The position numbers and the translations under genes were made by a program. Below the pieces are notes generated by a model. That model ran no database searches, was not told the origin of the DNA, and saw only the letters and a list, made by a program, of their open reading frames with translations. A stretch of DNA of 64,000 nt, from positions 15,922,178-15,986,177 of the forward strand of contig NC_080051.1 in the NCBI RefSeq assembly GCF_026212465.1, in the 5' to 3' direction. The stretch is from Amaranthus tricolor. Taxonomy: Eukaryota > Streptophyta > Magnoliopsida > Caryophyllales > Amaranthaceae. Below are positions 1-12,046 of the stretch, piece after piece (position 1 is the stretch's first letter; each line of letters begins with the position of its first letter).

Positions 1-544
1 TAATCTAAAAAGATTACTATGCTGAAACAGTTGACCCATAATCTGTGTTGCTTCTAAAACTTCTGTTTGAACATAATGGGTCCTACAGCTACTTGCATGA
101 TTCTCTGATCTCTGTCAATAGAATTCTTTAGTTCATCAAAAGTAACGAGTATATCACAGTTAATTTTTATCTACTTTTTAGAGAATATTATTCTCATCTC
201 CTAGTGTGATTGCATTTCTTAACTTCATTACACATTTTTTAGTAATATAAGTTCTTGTAGCTTGCCTGGACCTTGGACTTCTCTGGTTTGCGCTTTTCGC
301 AATTCGTTAGATGTTAGTAGAATTTATGTCAGTTTAACCTGCCATGATTGAGGTTGACAGTATTCATTTAGTATACTTGTCTAACCAATCTAATAAGGCC
401 TTGTACTGCTGATGAGTGAAACTTGAAAAAAAAAAAAAAAAAAAACCTTGCCTTAGCATCAATATTTTGTTCTCCTTGATATTGATAAATATCTACCGCT
501 TTTTTTGGAACAAAAATGTAATTTAATTACCTTTTTTTATGCAG

Positions 545-620
545 GCTCTTTGGTACTGATAAGGGTTACAGAACACTGAAGGCACTGAAGTCTGCTGAAG
601 CTGACGGTAAGAAAATGTAA
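545..620 (+). CDS. Last coding exon of an unrecognised plant gene (partial; gene extends left of the window)
   Basis: A pyrimidine-rich tract followed by atgcag at 528-544 is a good 3' splice acceptor. The exon that follows is 76 nt: one base completes a codon begun upstream, then 24 codons are read to TAA at 618-620. The encoded tail includes the residues LFGTDKGYRTLKALKS and ends in a basic GKKM. I do not recognise the family from so short a piece. Bases 1-544 would be its last intron and carry no ORF. The 3' UTR probably covers 621 to roughly 960, but no clear AATAAA was seen. The exon call rests on acceptor quality, phase agreement and the clean ending; no protein match was identified. 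Confidence 0.5.
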
Positions 621-2441
621 GAAACCGAAGAATTCACTTTTGGTGCCCAAATCTTTTGTTTCGTGGGAGGGGAATGGATTAGCAGTCAACATGATTTAGT
701 CTTCTCAATTCTATTCCTTTAATCTTTGTCGTCAGTAGAGACGACCGCGACCCTGTTTAGTGTTTCATTACCATTTTGTTTGAGGTGTGTTGGCGGTTAA
801 AACGCTTGTGTTTCTTCTCTTCCATTTAAATATGAAATTGTTGGTTTCATTTAAAATCTGTTATCACCTGTTACTTTGAAATTGTGTTGATGTACTCACA
901 CAGTTTGTGGTGTGTGAGATTGTTTGTAGAAGGCTTGTACAATCAAAGATTGTGGACTGATATTTTTTGTTAACTTGAGGACCTGTTGGGTGCAATATCA
1001 TGATTCATATGTAAATACATGTGATTTTACATGAAATTTACCATGCTATATTCATGGTAATACAACCTTATGAAGTATTATTACGAGTATTATAAATATA
1101 ATAATCTCAAACGTAATTGAATTTATTACTGTGGTTGTTTTGATAGTCAATTACAAGAAAGTTTTTTCAAACCTGATTCCAGAATTAACTATGCTCCATG
1201 ACTCTGTAGTCTATACAGTACTCTTATATACAAACGTGTTGTATTCCCTTCATTTTGCTACTAGTAGCGGATCCATATATTATATTAAGTCCGTTCAAAT
1301 AGTCGAGGTCAAAGTCATTGTCAAGCAACTGAAATTTTTGCTATTCGTAATGTCCATTTAATTTGTCTATTTATGTTCAATTGGTTGAATAATTTAAGTT
1401 AAATTTGAATTTAGACCAAAAATTTATTTGTTGGAGAGAATTAGTAATTAATTTATTTGTTGGAGAAAAATAGTAATTTATATTTGGCTACTAAAATCTG
1501 AAACAAAAAAAAAATCCATAACCCATCATATATTTATACTCGTTCAAATTGATTGAAAAATGTCACTATAACTTTTTACGTAGAATTGTTTAAAATTGAC
1601 CAAATTTAAAATAACCTATATAGAAAATATCAAATCAAATGTCGAGATGTTTACATGTACATAAAATAAAAATTAATTCAATCCAAAATATTATTTAAGA
1701 TGTACATTCAAACACTTAATTGAACACCTCTAATTAAACCGCCTAGATTTCTTTTGAAGTTATCTATAAGTAGGTTAAATGCAATAACTTATTTTATGTT
1801 TTTCTTTACTAAGGATATTAAATATACCTAAATTTTTAAGAGCAAGAAGAATCAAGTGGGGTCCCCATAGGCACATATGTGACTCCGCCATTGCAGGCTA
1901 CAATTTCAATTCTATGTTGTCTACAATAATCTCATTTATACAATTAATCTCTCCCTTTATTTCATCCATATATTTCGTTCCCATATGAGAATACACTGCA
2001 AGCTAATTTTTGTCAACAAATACTCATGTATTAGGAGCTTTATGATGCAAATCTTCATGAAACGATATCAACATTACTAAAATTTAATCCAACTAAATAC
2101 TAAGATCTAGGATGTTAAAGTACAACACAACTTAGTAAACTATAAAAATTAATCACTAATCATTTTAGATTTTCTGAATTCTTAATGTAAAGAAATTTAA
2201 AGATCAGAATAAAACAGGCACAGATAGCCCAAAAACTCAACAATTATTAGATCAATTAGTATATTGGTACAACATTTGAACGACGTTTTTCTGTAGCCTC
2301 CGTCACAAACTTGGTTCATCTGAAGCAAGACCATTCCCAGAAAAAGAAAACTGGGTCAAATAACAGATCTTTCCCTGTTCCACACCAGGTTGGAGGTTAA
2401 ATTATATGATCGATCCAACATCACCAACCGAAGAAAGTCGG
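621..2441. other. 3' UTR of the left gene, then AT-rich intergenic DNA up to GARS
   Basis: No convincing ORF. The first ~350 bases are likely 3' UTR. There is a short two-copy direct repeat (aatttatttgttggaga...) around 1420-1478. The part next to 2442 is the 3' UTR side of the minus-strand GARS gene. Confidence 0.5.
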
Positions 2442-5400
2442 TTAACCTCTCCATGAAACTTGGGTTTGGGGGAGAGCTCTCCAACCAATATCTTGTCGAT
2501 AAAATCCTTCAGGCCAATTAATTTCCTTGATAGCTTGATAGGCTCTATCCCTCGCCTCTAGAAGATTATCCCCCTTGGCTGTAATCCCAAGAACTCTACC
2601 CCCAACAGCGACTAGATTACCTTCCGTGTCCAAAGCAGTTCCTGCATGAAAAACTTTGACACCCAGTGCAGCTTTTTCTGCTGCTTCAACATTGCATATG
2701 ACTGTTCCCTTCTGATAGCTTCCAGGGTACCCCTTACTAGCCATGACTACAACCATTGCGGAGCCAGGTGACCAGTTTAATGATACTCCTGTTAGCTCAC
2801 CTTTGCAAGCAGCCAGAAGAAGTTGTGCCAAATCCGACTCCAAACGCATCATCAAAACCTATGTCAATATGTAGTCACAATTTGTCAACAGTATGGCATA
2901 GATATCATTAACTAGTATGGAAGATATGAAAGAAAGTGAAATTTCTCCCATAGGTCAAAAAGAAGGCCGCATTGCATAGGCTTTGAATTACCTAGCCAGT
3001 ATTACTTACATCATATAGGTGTACAAAAAACCACATTCTCAGCCGCTTCTAATGATATTACACGGTTTAGGGCCTTTAGACTCGTATTTGGCGGCATAAA
3101 AACCACATCACCCCGTTACTGCATAATTGTGTCCATTCCCTAAATCGTGACCGAGCCCATCACCACATATTTAACCTGAATTCTCTCCCATTCATTTAGA
3201 TAGTATGAAACCTACTTCTGGAGTTCTGACCATTACAAAATATGTGTTGTGTTTTTCCCAAAGAGAAAGTTTAATCTATTGGGTAAGATGTTGTAGTGAA
3301 TGAGTTTGATGTCATTACAAAGTTATGGGCCTTAATGGGGATTAGAGTAAAATGGACTCTCACAGCTACTAGGCTAGTCTTTTGAACGAATTCTCTCGTT
3401 TGTTCTATAATAATGGTATCAGAGCCATTTAGAAGTGGTTACCTACGGAGAGGTGGCTTAACCAACGTAGTTGTGAGCAACTTGGAGTGGTGGCCTAGGT
3501 TAAGCTAGCCATGACAAACGAGGACGTCATGACCAACGAGGACGTCATGACCAACGAGGACGTCATGACCAACGAGGACTTTGGGGGTTCGAATGTAATG
3601 AAATGGATTTGAGCCCATTACAAGGTTATGCGACTTTTTCCCACATCAAGTTCTCTTGTTTGTTCTATAACAGATAAGACAACACTCTTGAATATTCGTC
3701 TATAGGTGCTAACTAAAATAATATTAGCACCCCAGCAGAGATGACATGAACTTCTCCAATGCATTGCTCAATTTGCAGTTATGAAACCATCTAGTTACAT
3801 TGGTGAATTATGATCCAAGCTCCAATATCAATATATTCAACCATGATTTATTGTTAATGCATGTAAAATGTGTATTAGAAATAAGTTTGTACCTACCTGA
3901 CACTCAGGGTCTCCAAATCGGACATTGTACTCAATGAGTTTCGGAAGTCCAGATTTCTTTTCAATCATAAGCCCAGCATACAAGACCCCCACAAATTTGC
4001 AACCTTCTGCCGCCATCCCTTTCACAGTGGGAAGAATTATAGAATTCATCACCAAAGATTGAAGTTCATCAGTCAACACAGGTGCAGGTGAGTATGCTCC
4101 CATTCCACCAGTGTTGGGCCCTGTATCATTATCCCCAACACGTTTATGGTCCTGCGCAGATTCTAGCGGTATTGCATTCTCACCATCTACGAGTGCAAAG
4201 AAGGAAGCTTCTTCTCCTTCCAAAAATTCCTCAACAATAACACGACTTCCAGCAGAACCAAAAATGGCATTTACCAGCATTGAATCTACAGCTTCATAAG
4301 CTTCAGCCAGTGTCATGGCTACAATAACTCCTTTTCCCGCAGCTAACCCATCAGCCTTGATGACAATGGGTGCTCCTTGCTCTTTGATATAACTCTTGGC
4401 AGCAGTTGGATCTGTAAATGTTTGATACTGCAGCAAGACACTGACTAAGATAAGCACATACACAGATAGACAACTGTAGCAAAATTAACAAAAATGAAAA
4501 ATTTTAGCCAGGCAGGACTAACATAACAATGCACATCTACTATACTTTTACAACAAATTCTAAGACTTGAAAATATATCTCTATAAGAAAATCTTTAGAC
4601 TTAAAATCTAAATCTAATATCCATGAAGCCCATTGTAACATAATTCGCTAGGTAATTCGCTTTTTGACTTTGCGATTCGCTCAAATTTGTCCAAGAATAG
4701 CCCAAAACCGGCCATCATTCGCTTTTTTCGATTCGCGATTCGCGAGTAAATTAGTGAATCATGTGACACTGACGAAGCCATTCACCTAGATGCATATGAT
4801 CACAAAGGTTTCTTATTTCTCGACATTTTCTCGCATTCCAATTCAGACTTAATCATTGCAGTTTCACGTTTCAAGATTTCATAGTCCAACAAACACTAGT
4901 TCAAGGGTTCAAATTTCCTTTACAAGGAGACATGACCAAGAAAGCTAATTTCTGGTATGTATATATGATGGAGACATGAACAAGAATCTGTCCCCGGAAT
5001 GAGCTAATTTCTGGTATATATATGATGGTGCTTTCATCATTGATTAACAAAACAAATATCTGATTATTGTCTACTTAGATTAGATATGAAAAGGACAGTC
5101 AATACCAAACTGAATTTTTAAGAAAAATTAATCACCAATGACCAACCTTGGCAGTAGGAATGCCGTATTTGTAACACAAACTCTTCATGAAATCCTTGGA
5201 ACCTTCTAGAGCTGCAGCCTCAGATGAAGGACCAAAAGCTGGAATACCAGCTTTCATAAGGTCATTTGCAAGACCAGCAACAAGTGGCGCCTCTGGTCCT
5301 ACCACAACTAATCCAATAGACTCTTTTTGACAAAACGAGATGACTGCTGAACTGTCACAAGAGTCAATATCAGGCAGGCATATAGCATCCCCTGAACTTG

Positions 5401-6498
5401 AAATTCCAACATTCCCAGGTGCACAAAAGACTGTCTTGCAGGACGGTGATTTGCACAAAGCATAGCAAAGTGCATGTTCTCTTCCACCCCCGCCAATCAC
5501 CAGCACATTCACCTTCTCTACAATGCCATTAGATAAAAATTAAATCCGCGAGAAACAATATGTAGTAGAAACAACAGGAGAGGAGAAGAACTTGTAATCC
5601 CGCAGAAAGTGGTTAAGAATCATCCAAGAATCATATCTAACACTTAACTAAAATGCATAAACGTATATCTAACAAAAATGGATTGACGATATAAAGAATG
5701 CAAATAAAATATCTAATACCCCTTGAGGCCTCGACCTGCTTTTATTTTGAATGACATTATGCATATCTAACAAAAACGGATTGACAATATAAAGAATGCA
5801 AATAAAATATCTACACATGTGGTATTAGGTGGTAATGAAAAATTGTAAACAAAAAAGCTTTTTTATGATCAAACTTTCATGAATATGAGAATGACATGAT
5901 ATATATATATATGAAAATTCACACTATAAATCATTCCCATTACCACATTAGTATCGTTAACCAAATGGGTCGTCAATGTTCCTCTTACATAAAAACAGCA
6001 ATACATAATCCTCAAACATTCAAATTTCTAAAGAGCATTCTAGTATGTTCTATAACTAATGATCAATTCCATCTAGTTCTAAAAGGAACAACAATATAGA
6101 ATTGGAAATGTCAAAAACCTAATCAATCACAAAAGTTGAAGCATTAAAACACTCACCATACCTGGACTAATATCTCCATTAACAATGCAAGCAACCACAC
6201 ATGGGTGCTGCCCACCTGCATTCTTCAAACCCGAAACATTAAACCCAAAAAGCTTCTCATTTACACTACTAAAGGAGCCAATTCTACTATTATCAATTTT
6301 CACAACATTCATTTTTGCATTATTTTGCTTCCCTGGTGAGAAATTTAATGAATTCACTAATCTACAGGATGCTTTAAATAAATTAGGCATCATTTTTTGA
6401 CTGAAAAACATAATCGTAGCTCCAGAAACTTGCTTCCATGAATAAGAGCTACCATTACAGGTGTTAGAAACGTAACTTGCAGCTGCCCACGAGGCCAT
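2442..6498 (-). CDS. PUR2: Phosphoribosylamine-glycine ligase (GAR synthetase), chloroplast-targeted; four exons
   Basis: Catalyses ATP-dependent joining of glycine to 5-phosphoribosylamine, the second step of plastid purine synthesis. Exons on the minus strand are 6498-6162, 5517-5147, 4427-3897 and 2858-2442, all with GT-AG introns. The joined lengths total 1656 nt with phases that fit exactly, giving 551 residues. Exon 1 is a Ser-rich transit peptide of about 110 residues starting MASWAAAS. Exon 2 is the GARS N domain, with [13 protein letters not shown]. Exon 3 is the ATP-grasp core, with [31 protein letters not shown] and [14 protein letters not shown], and ends at FGDPECQ. Exon 4 begins [10 protein letters not shown] and contains the C domain, ending SWRG. 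The length matches a bacterial PurD (~430) plus a transit peptide. The start was chosen as the first ATG giving a transit peptide; a more upstream in-frame ATG lies before a likely 5' UTR acceptor. The gene looks intact. Confidence 0.95.
3289..3674 (+). mobile_element. TRIM-like miniature LTR retrotransposon inside GARS intron 3
   Basis: Two diverged direct repeats bound this piece: 3289-~3412 and 3594-~3672. Both start TGT, share a tgaa...ttga....attacaa.gttatg block, and end ttctct.gtttgttctataa. Immediately after the left copy is TGGTATCAGAGCC (3414-3426), the usual primer binding site matching initiator tRNA-Met. A G-rich, polypurine-tract-like run (ttgggggtt) precedes the right copy. There is no coding capacity; total length is under 400 bp. 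The 5-mer taaga flanks both sides (3284-3288 and 3675-3679), which would fit a target duplication if the right LTR ends two bases past its CA. The right LTR lacks about 45 bp present in the left one. Confidence 0.65.
3512..3579 (+). repeat. 18-bp tandem repeat, about 3.7 copies
   Basis: The unit gtcatgaccaacgaggac is repeated nearly perfectly; the first copy reads atgacaaacgaggac. It lies in the internal region of the TRIM-like element in GARS intron 3. Confidence 0.85.
4640..4765. repeat. ATTCGC-rich repeat block in GARS intron 2
   Basis: At least six copies of attcgc or its close variant tttcgatt/gattcgc occur in about 120 bp, including a near-palindrome attcgcgattcgcga. Such arrays resemble subterminal regions of plant DNA transposons, but no terminal inverted repeat or TSD was found here. 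Confidence 0.5.
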
Positions 6499-6860
6499 TT
6501 TTGTCAACAATCCTTCAATCCATACAAAAACAAAATCAAAATCAATATTCGACAATAACCCTAAGAACTTTCAAGTTTTAACCCATGTATTGCAGTTAAA
6601 TAAACAAAAAGAAAAAACAAAAGTAAAATGATAAGCAATCTTTCATACATGAAATCAAAATTTAACCTATAAACTAGATTTTTCGAAGCAAAACAAAGTG
6701 AATAATTATTAGAAACTAAAAAGGATATTAATAATCCTTGAAAAAATTGAAACGAAACTAAACAACTAGAACCCTAACAGAAGATCACAAGAAAATACAG
6801 AGAGGAGGATGAAGAAAACTTACTGTTGTCAATGGTGGTGTGGTCTTAGAGGTTCATTGA
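6499..6860 (-). promoter_or_regulatory. GARS 5' UTR with a probable leader intron
   Basis: On the minus strand, a donor of the form CA|gtaagt lies near 6832. A possible acceptor (tatggattgaag) lies about 14 nt before the GARS ATG. This suggests a 5' UTR intron of about 300 nt, as is common in plant housekeeping genes. The short GC-rich block with ggcgcc near 6875 would be close to the transcription start. No TATA box was convincingly placed. Inferred from splice-site look alone. Confidence 0.4.
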
Positions 6861-9349
6861 GGTTTTTACAAAGGCGCCGCTCTTTATTCTATCCTTACTT
6901 AATTCTTTTGTTAATTGCGATAGACTAATATTTTTGTTAGTTCACGTGGTCATCGTTATTTTGACCTTTCAACTTTTTCTTATGGTAGATAAAGAAAATA
7001 ATTTTTTTGTTAGTTTTAAGTTATTTTCAACCAGCTTGATGACATTTTTTAAAAAAAAACAAAGGTTCTGATCACCTTAATTAATTGTATATTTCGAAAT
7101 CTAATTGAAATAAATACTTAATTTAACTAAAAATTTAACATTTTATTTGTAAAAAAGCTAAAACTCAGATTACTACATGGAATTTCCCCCTAAAAAAGTT
7201 AGTTAGACCCAAGTACATATTTGGTCAAAATTAAGAAAAGTAGATAAAAATTAAAGGTTTTTATTGTCCAATTTGGATGGGTAGCTGACAATATTTATCT
7301 ATAAAAGTTTATCCATGACCACGAGCCAAAATTTTAAAAGTACATTCGTCTTAGCATGCTTACTTTATTTATAATTAAAAATATAACTATTAATTTAAGA
7401 ATTTTATTTTTTAAATTACAACTTATATTAAAAAGATTAACTTTGTCGAAATTTCCTCATATATTTTAAATAACAGTAACAGAATAACAAAATAAATAGC
7501 TCTTCAAGAGCATTTATACAATAATATAAACTTTCAGAACTAAAATAATAATATAACATACTCTAAAAGCTTTTTTAAATAATGACTCCCAATATGTTAA
7601 GCTAAAGCATAATATATCAATCTAAAAATGGGACAACAACTCGATGGATTTTATTGTGGGCCTGCTTACATTGAGTACGTAGTACGTATTCACGAGGTAC
7701 CGTGTAAGATTGGGTTCGATATAAATATCCGTTACTTATCTTATTTTTTGAGGTATTTGGGAAAGGTTTTGGAAAATTCACTTCATCATAATATATACTT
7801 TATTTCAACCTGGCAAAACTGGGAGGACTAATTCAATTTTGGAAAATATGATATGAGCTATGACTATGATATGGCAAAACTATGGAGTGGCAAGGTTTAT
7901 GGGTTGAGTATTTGAATTTTCTAGAATTTTCATATAATAATATTTATAATGCAACTATACACATGATCTCTTTTGGGGCATTATATGGGATGTAATGGAG
8001 GAATCTTCTGTGTTGGGTTGATTTCACAGAGTGTGCAACCTTGGGGTCCGCTATGTATGTCGGAACAAGTCAAGTTGATCAGAGATAAGATTAAACCAAC
8101 CTAGGATTGATAAAATTCTTATCCTGATTTGAATTGAAAACCTAAAGAATTTGAGATTGGTAATTAGGTTCTTTTATGTGTCTTGCCCATGAAGGGTAGA
8201 GTATGTTTTGTTGCACAGGAAAGTCAATCCTTTGACACATTGCAATAACTTATAGTGACCAATGCACCTGAGTATTGAAAGGAAAAATCTGTTGAAATTC
8301 TAAATAAGAAAGTTCGGAGTACTAAACGGAAAAACATCACCATAGTAATAGTTTTGTGGTCAAAGCACAAAAAAAAAAAAAAAAAAACAAAAAATACGAG
8401 GCGATATGGAAAATACCGTCACTTATTCCATGTTAGTAAGTTACTAGGCGCAACGTCATCAATGGGAGGGGTGCGATAGTAATTTCGTACATTTCATGCA
8501 TATGCATGTTTAATTATGATATTTGGTTGTGAATTGTCGTGTTATATGTGAACGTATGTGTAACTGGTATTTTATGCTTTTCGTTCGTCGTGAGACTTGT
8601 TGTCTTGGTGCAAGTAGAAGGACATTATTTCTTTTTAGGGGTAGTCTGTAACGTACCGTTATTTTTTAGTTTAGGTCTTCTCAAACCTAACAAATTAACA
8701 ATATACATTTCTTAAATATTTGATTTAAAAGTTTGTTTTCTTAGATTTCATCGTTAACTATAAACTTTGCGTTTTTTAGACAGTTTTGCATTTCGATTGA
8801 TAGATCGATCAAAATTAGAAATTACTTTAAACAAATTCTTTGATTGAAATTGTAAACACTTATTACAATGGATTAAATATGTTGCATTTTATTATTTAAA
8901 ATATTTAATTTGTGTCCTAAAATGCTCACCTCACTTTGTCCTGCATAATTTTTTTTGAAATTGTTAAAATCAGAAGAAATTAATAACAAAATATGATTAT
9001 GTTTTATGATCAAAATTAATATGATAAAAAATAACTTACCTTGAATTTTTGTTTATATTTCATTTAATTGTCACATATATACTAATGTCTTTTATGTACA
9101 ACCCATGCTAATTTTTTAGCGCATTAAATTGATATATCAAAACTAATATGATTAAAAATAACTTACCTTGCATTCTTGGAATTGATATATCAACGTTACC
9201 ATTACATTTTAGACATTTTCCTCCATGTGCGTCCATTTTCTTTTAGTTGTCTAACATCTTAAACATATAGATTCAAAATATTTATGTGTGTTGTTAATGT
9301 TTGAAATTGAAAGTTTACCAACTACAATGATGTAATTTTCCTGAAGTTT
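6861..9349. other. AT-rich intergenic DNA without a supported gene
   Basis: Only short chance ORFs occur, such as one at 7628-7831. There is a poly(A) run at about 8366-8390. No conserved motif, splice structure or terminal repeat was recognised. Confidence 0.5.
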
Positions 9350-9650
9350 TTTAAAAAAAGAACGGTGTAAAATAATAAAATTTTGTTAGTGTAGTTAAGT
9401 ATATATATTTTTTCCTTTTGCCGATATATAAGCATTGTAGTAGAAATTTATTTTAAAAGAGAACGGTGTAAAATAATAAAATTTTGTTAGTGTAGTTAAG
9501 TATATATGTTTTCTATTTGCCGATATATAGGTATTGTAGTAGAAATATTTTTTAAAAGAGAACGGTATAAAATAATAAAATTATGTTAGTGTAGTTAAGT
9601 ATACATGTTTTCCTTTTGCCGATATATAGGCATTGTAGTAGAAATTTTGT
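9350..9650 (+). repeat. ~100-bp tandem repeat, three copies
   Basis: Three copies start at gaacggt(g/a)taaaataataaaatt: 9360, 9461 and 9560, giving periods of 101 and 99 bp. Each copy ends gccgatatata.g.attgtagtagaaat. They differ by a few substitutions and small T-run indels. Confidence 0.9.
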
Positions 9651-10437
9651 TCACATCCTTGAATGACACTGAAAAATGTTAAAGAATTGTAAAATGATAT
9701 GTTAAAAGGCAAAATTTAAGAATGAATATGAATAAATTGTTTTAGAAGATGATGTATCTAGTGTACTCCTCTCTATAAATTATAAGAGCACAAATATATT
9801 TAATATGTTCGGTTGTTCCCTCCCACTTGATATAATATATTTAATATGGGAATCTAATTGAATAATGGGGATATTTTGTGTCAAACCCTAATTTTATTTT
9901 TGTTCAGAAAATTATGAAGTAAGATGAAGAGGACGAATGAAAAACCTACCTTGAATGCATGGTAGACGAATTTTCAATGCCTTCTTCCTTCTTCCTTCAC
10001 TTTCTTCTTTCTTCTTTCTTGGTTTTCATGACTTCCATTTTAATGTCTAAGTTTTTTCTATAACTTTCTCTCTCCTCCTCTCTTCCCTGTCTACCAAAAC
10101 CTTTTCTTATTCTTTTTCTTTTTTTCATTTTTTAATATCCCACGTGATGTTTTCTAAAAGAAAACATAAACCCTTTCCTTGTTTCTTTAAAATCTTATTT
10201 TACTTTTAAATTTCTTTTCTTGTATTATTTATTTTATTCTTTTGTTATTCTTTTCATTAGTAAAAAAAGTCAGTAACCCTTATTTGTAACTTATATTAAA
10301 ATAAAAGATACAAATAATATTATTTGTATATTTTATTTTCACAAAATATACAAATAAATCTTATTTGTATCTTTTAATTAAACTAAAGATACAAAATATT
10401 ATTTGTATCATTTGTATAAGTATTATTTGTAGAAAAA
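9651..10437. other. Pyrimidine-rich tract and AT-rich ATTTGTAT repeats; no gene
   Basis: 9970-10130 is a long C/T-rich stretch on the plus strand, which could be a 5' leader read in either direction. 10270-10435 contains repeated (t/c)ttatttgta and its complement tacaaata in both orientations, so it could fold on itself. No coding sequence is seen. Confidence 0.5.
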
Positions 10438-11390
10438 TTTACCCAGAATAATCCAACATATTCACGATTTTCCTACAATAATACTAATTATTGATTAACT
10501 ATGAATAATTCGAATTTAGAAAGGTCTTTGCCTTGGGTACACTTTAGTGACCTGCTACCTATTATAGCAAGTCATTTTGAATATAAAAAATTTTTACCAT
10601 CTCCCTCTCACGGGAGACACCACTACACAGCCGCCAACACCACCACCAAAGTCTAATAGAGACAAACCCAACGAATGGATAAGGAAATGTAGTAAGTACT
10701 TTGAGTTGTGTACAATCCAAGAAGATCAGTAGGTGGATTTTGCATCACTAGCTTTTAATCCATAAACTATTCCACTAGCTATTCACCATGCCAGATTGCA
10801 ACAAGAATCTTTAAACTCTGTGCAACCTATGAAACCTGCCTATACCACTTCATCCCCTGCTCAATTGCACCAGACTAAGCCACCATTACTACCTACACCA
10901 TCTTCCATTGATTCTAGCAGCAATTTCATACACCAAAACACTAGGAATTATAGATTCACTCGCCGGAAATGGGGCAGGGGAAGAGTTGGTAGCAGTTGGC
11001 GAGTGAAGGAGGAAAGGTGGCTGACGTGGAGGAGGTAATGGAAGCTAGTGCACATATGCACAACATGAAGCAGCAAAGGTAAGGGAGGGGGAGAGGTGGA
11101 TGGCAGGGAGGGGGGGAGGGAAAGTGGTGGCCGACCGGAGTAGGAAATCGGCTGAGGTTGGGTGGTCGGGGTGGGGTGGATGGGTGGTTATTATTTGATT
11201 TTTTTGTTAATATTTTTGTAATTTTATTTTATTTTATCTTTTTTTTTTGTAAGTTTACCTCTAAAAATAGATAAAATTTTGATGAACAATATTTTTGGAT
11301 GACTACCTCAATAATTGAGATTATTTATGATTAATTAATAGTTATATTATTGTAAAAAAATTAGTAAATAAGTTGGATTACTCTGGGTAA
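10438..11390. mobile_element. DNA transposon with long (~85 bp) terminal inverted repeats, Mutator-like
   Basis: The left end, aatttacccagaataatcca and onward to about 10520, is matched in reverse complement by the right end at about 11305-11390 (ggattactctgggtaaatt). Homology continues through taatccaac.tatt and ttacaataata to a ttaat.a.tataaataat block. Long TIRs around 950 bp of sequence suggest a non-autonomous Mutator-like element. The 9-mer ttatttgta occurs next to the left end and about 20 bp past the right end, so the target duplication is not settled. The interior is much more G+C rich than the surroundings and carries a gag-like remnant. Confidence 0.6.
10655..11038 (+). pseudogene. 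Ty3/gypsy-type gag fragment inside the long-TIR element
   Basis: Translation from about 10660 gives NEWIRKCSKYFELCTIQED, an in-frame stop, then VDFASLAF. This resembles the retrotransposon gag pattern in which a W..(K/R)C.KYF motif is followed by .EEQKV..ASL. A later segment from 10795 reads RLQQESL and then PPLLPTPS, resembling the gag linker before the zinc knuckle. No zinc knuckle follows; the frame ends at 11036-11038. It is a broken fragment. Assignment is by motif memory only. Confidence 0.4.
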
Positions 11391-12046
11391 ATTTTGGTTA
11401 TTTACTTATTTGTATCGTTAATGTATCGCCCAATATTTAAGAATTTGGCCATCGAAGCTTGTACATCAACAAACATATGCGTCAACTTCATCAATGCTTC
11501 TCATTGTTGCTGCACCCGGAAATTCCACCAGACCACCACCATCTTCTACTCCAATTTCAGGTATGAATTGAGATTCTCAACAATTAGGGTTTCTTGATTT
11601 GAAACTTCAATTCTATTTACATAAATTCCTTAATTCAGCTAGGGTTTTCTTTGAATTTTAATTTCCCACTAAAATTCGCTCTCAAAAATCATCGATGTAT
11701 TTATGCACAGGTATTTTCGTTCTTTCATTTCCTAAAAAAATTCGTAATCTCTCTGCCCAAAAGTTTCCCCAAAAATTTCTAAAGAAAATCGAACTCCTGT
11801 GCACGTCATTTCTTTGCTGCAAATTTCACATTGCATTTGGACAATCAATTTAAGGCATTCGTTAATCAACTGATTTGTAGTGATTTTGGACAATATTCTC
11901 CCAAAAATTTAGGGGTTTTGATGATTTTTGTGATGTTGATGAATTTTAATTCATAATCAATCTCAGGAGCACATTTAATCATCTAGTTCGTGCTGCAATT
12001 GCATCAACAATCAATTTAATATCTTGTCTGGTCTACGGTCTAAATG
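11391..12046. other. No supported gene; isolated splice-donor-like site
   Basis: A short frame ending ...CCAATTTCAG|gtatgaa at about 11562 resembles an exon with a donor, and agggtttct motifs follow. No family was recognised and nothing connects convincingly downstream. Confidence 0.35.

Noticed and set aside
4111..4299. Plus-strand ORFs over GARS exons 1 and 3 (also 6185-6400)
   Set aside because: Antisense shadows of GARS coding sequence.
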